Positions 5,084-6,954 of a stretch of DNA of 6,954 nucleotides are shown one piece after another. The stretch's first letter is position 1; each line of letters opens with the position of its first letter. Below the pieces are notes generated by a model. The model did no database searches. It worked only from the letters and a program-made list of their open reading frames with translations, and was not told where the DNA came from. The stretch is from an uncultured Holophagaceae bacterium (GTDB lineage Bacteria; Acidobacteriota; Holophagae; Holophagales; Holophagaceae), in the NCBI GenBank assembly GCA_903890595.1, contig CAITBU010000025.1:1-6954 (forward strand). Reading direction: 5' to 3'. Made by a program: the position numbers and the translations under genes.

Positions 5084-6274
5084 TCAGGCCTTGAAAAGGG
5101 CTTTTTCCTGGTTGAGGATGCGGGTGGAGACCAGGGTCATGATGGCCGCGAGGCCCACGGTCATGGTGAAGGCCACCAGGTACTCCATCCAGCTGAACTG
5201 CTGGCTGAACAACTTCCGCAGGGCCAGGCAGACGTTCACCACCGGCACGTAGGCGAGGAAGGTCATCTTCTCCACGCCCGGGGCCATGGTGAAGATCCCC
5301 AGGAACATGACCAGGAAGATGCCCGGGGTGATGGCGCTGCCGGCCTCGATGGTGTTCCGGGCCTGGATGCCCATGAGCAGGATGAAGTTCGAGAAGAAGA
5401 GGCCCAGGGGCACCATGATCAGGAACGTGAGACCCAGGGTCATGGGGTTGGCGATGGCTGCCACGGCCTGGAGGGAGCCGGCGGCACCACTGCTGGCGGT
5501 GGCCACGGAGAGGCCCATGCTCAGCAGGTTCAGCAGCGCCGAGATGACCCCGATGCTGAAGATGTAGAGCAGCTTGCCCAGGATGATCTGGTTGCGGGGC
5601 AGGCGGGTGGCCATGAGGCTCAGGAGGGTGTGGCGCTCCTTCTCCCCAGCGGTGGCGTAGATGCCGTGCTGCATGGAGCCTGCATACATCATGATCATCA
5701 GGAGGTAGGGCAGCATGCGGCCCATGACCTTGCCCACCTCAAGGGTGACGTCGGCGGCATTCTTTACCTCGAGCTTCAGGGGTTCCGCCAGCTGAGCGGA
5801 GGCCCCCAGGGTCTGGAGGCGGGCCTGCACCCAGGACTTTTCCTGGGTCCGGATGGCATCCTTCAGGCGCTTGAGGGCGATCTCCGAGGTGCGCTCGCTC
5901 TCGTCCATGGTGGCCGTGAGGACGAAAGTCTCCTGCTTCTGGAGGGCATCCGCTGCGGTGGCAGACACGTCCACCGCCAGCTCCAGCTTCTGGTCGCGGA
6001 TGGCCTGGCGGAGGTCGCCAGCGGGCTTGGCGACCAGCTCGAAGTGACCCGGGGTGGCCTTCAGGAGTGGGGCCACCACACCCGAGGGATCGGACACATA
6101 GACGCGGCTGGCTTTGCTGCGGTTCTGGGCCTCATCCCGCTTCCCCATCTTGGCCATCATGCCGAAGATGGCGGGGTAGAGCAGGAAGGGCAGGACGAAG
6201 GTGAAGAACAGGGTCTTCCGGTCCTTGGAGAGCTCCAGGAACTCCTTTCGGGCGATGAGCAGGGCGCCGCGCAT
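5084..6274 (-). CDS. ABC-2 type exporter permease (NatB-like)
   Basis: A 396-residue inner-membrane subunit of an ABC exporter. It has a cytoplasmic start (IARKEFLELSKDRKTLFF) and TM1 at about 21-40. A large extracytoplasmic domain of about 140 residues follows (41-184, including SDPSG and EKSWVQARLQTLG). Then come about five more membrane segments near 186-206, 229-258, 275-303, 316-333 and 365-385. EKERHTLLSLMATRLPR (211-227), between TM2 and TM3, matches the EKERGT-type cytosolic motif of ABC-2/NatB proteins. The ATG overlaps the ATPase stop by one base (TGATG) with GGGAG upstream, so translation is probably coupled. The substrate is unknown; B. subtilis NatAB exports sodium, but related pairs handle other compounds, so natB is not assigned as a symbol. 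No clear terminator follows. Confidence 0.88.
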   Translation of the reverse strand: MRGALLIARKEFLELSKDRKTLFFTFVLPFLLYPAIFGMMAKMGKRDEAQNRSKASRVYVSDPSGVVAPLLKATPGHFELVAKPAGDLRQAIRDQKLELAVDVSATAADALQKQETFVLTATMDESERTSEIALKRLKDAIRTQEKSWVQARLQTLGASAQLAEPLKLEVKNAADVTLEVGKVMGRMLPYLLMIMMYAGSMQHGIYATAGEKERHTLLSLMATRLPRNQIILGKLLYIFSIGVISALLNLLSMGLSVATASSGAAGSLQAVAAIANPMTLGLTFLIMVPLGLFFSNFILLMGIQARNTIEAGSAITPGIFLVMFLGIFTMAPGVEKMTFLAYVPVVNVCLALRKLFSQQFSWMEYLVAFTMTVGLAAIMTLVSTRILNQEKALFKA

Positions 6275-6954
6275 CAGTTGCTCCCTTCGGATTCAGCTGC
6301 CAGCTGGAAGAACACTTCGTCCAGAGTCTTGGCGTTGCGGCTCTGCAGGAGCTCCCGGGGCGGGGCGTCACCGTGCAGCTTGCCGTCGAAGATGATGCCC
6401 ACCCGGTCGCAGATGTCCTCCACCATGGGCATGACGTGGGTGCTGACGATCACGGTGCGGCCCTCTTCCCGCATGATCCGGAGCAGGTCCAGCACCGTCT
6501 TGGCTGTCAGCACGTCGAGGCCCGTGGTGGGCTCGTCGAAGATGACCACTTTGGGATCGTGCAGCAAGGCCCGGGCGATGCTTACCTTCTGCTTCTGGCC
6601 GGAGGAAAACCCCTCCATCTTCACGTCGGCAAAGTCCGCCAGCTGCAGCTTGTCCAGCAGGTGCAGGCCCCGGCGCTCAGCCACGGCGGGATCCACGCTC
6701 TGAAAGCCGCCGAAGAGCCGCAGCAGCTCCCGGGGCGTGAAGCGGGTGTAGATGCCCATGTCAGTGCTCAGGTAGCCCATGCACCCCCGGACATCTTCGG
6801 CCTGCTTCCGGGTGTCCATGCCGCACACCTCGAGGCTGCCGGAGTCGGGCTCCATCAGGCCCGCAATCATTCGTAGCGTGGTGGACTTGCCGGCCCCGTT
6901 GGGCCCCAGCAGGCCGTAGATCTCACCGGGCTGCACCGTGAAGGTGATGCCCCG
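6274..6954 (-). CDS. ABC exporter ATPase (NatA-like), 5' end outside the window
   Basis: The frame is open to the right edge, giving 226 C-terminal residues. It opens RGITFTVQPGEIYGLLGPNG, so the GTG at 6936 is internal. Numbering from the edge: Walker A GPNGAGKST (17-25), signature FSSGQKQKVSIARAL (116-130), Walker B VVIFDEP (136-142), D-loop GLD, and the H-loop His173 in STHVMPMVEDICDRV. The canonical Q-loop glutamine is replaced (GYLSTDMGIYTRFTPRE), as in NatA-type exporters from memory. It powers the permease encoded directly downstream, with which its stop overlaps by one base. Perhaps 15-25 residues are missing. The promoter lies outside the window. Confidence 0.92.
   Translation of the reverse strand, partial: RGITFTVQPGEIYGLLGPNGAGKSTTLRMIAGLMEPDSGSLEVCGMDTRKQAEDVRGCMGYLSTDMGIYTRFTPRELLRLFGGFQSVDPAVAERRGLHLLDKLQLADFADVKMEGFSSGQKQKVSIARALLHDPKVVIFDEPTTGLDVLTAKTVLDLLRIMREEGRTVIVSTHVMPMVEDICDRVGIIFDGKLHGDAPPRELLQSRNAKTLDEVFFQLAAESEGSN

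Overview
The window is about 7 kb of GC-rich bacterial chromosome with ordinary housekeeping content. I see no phage, transposase, CRISPR or rRNA/tRNA signal. The gene set (TruA, a YvcK-type gluconeogenesis factor, a DUF4388 protein, a coiled-coil protein with a TonB-like C-terminus, a NatA/NatB-type ABC exporter), the GC-rich codon choice and the 'cgcagag' intergenic repeat would suit an environmental Gram-negative. My best guess is Acidobacteriota of the Holophaga/Geothrix type; Myxococcota or another deltaproteobacterial-type lineage is the alternative. This placement is inference from gene style, not from a marker gene.

Layout. At the left edge, the first six codons of an HU-type DNA-binding protein run leftward out of the window, behind a strong Shine-Dalgarno and a good sigma70-type promoter (165-193) that leaves a leader of about 137 nt. 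Divergent from it, truA (tRNA pseudouridine synthase) runs rightward at 356-1147. Between truA and the next gene, which converges on it, lies a 232-bp gap (1148-1379) holding a tandem 9-mer of 'cgcagag' type, a dense set of mutually exclusive inverted repeats and a small hairpin; it looks like a dispersed intergenic repeat element.

From 1380 to the right edge everything is on the minus strand. In transcription order (right to left) these are: the ATPase of an ABC-2 exporter (5' end outside the window); its permease, overlapping by one base; a clear promoter (5038-5066); a small TPR protein; yvcK, 18 nt downstream of it; a multidomain DUF4388 protein starting at TTG; and a secreted coiled-coil protein with a TonB-like C-terminal domain. 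The exporter pair is an operon. The TPR gene and yvcK are very probably co-transcribed from the 5038-5066 promoter. The last two genes are each separated by about 120 bp and may or may not belong to the same transcript.

The points that most merit a second look are the permuted inverted-repeat element after truA, the HU leader (with a small reading frame that ends exactly on the HU start and an imperfect direct repeat spanning the HU/truA divergent region), the linkage of an uncharacterised TPR gene to yvcK, and the signal-peptide/coiled-coil/TonB-like protein. I find no convincing evidence for a wholly new system here.
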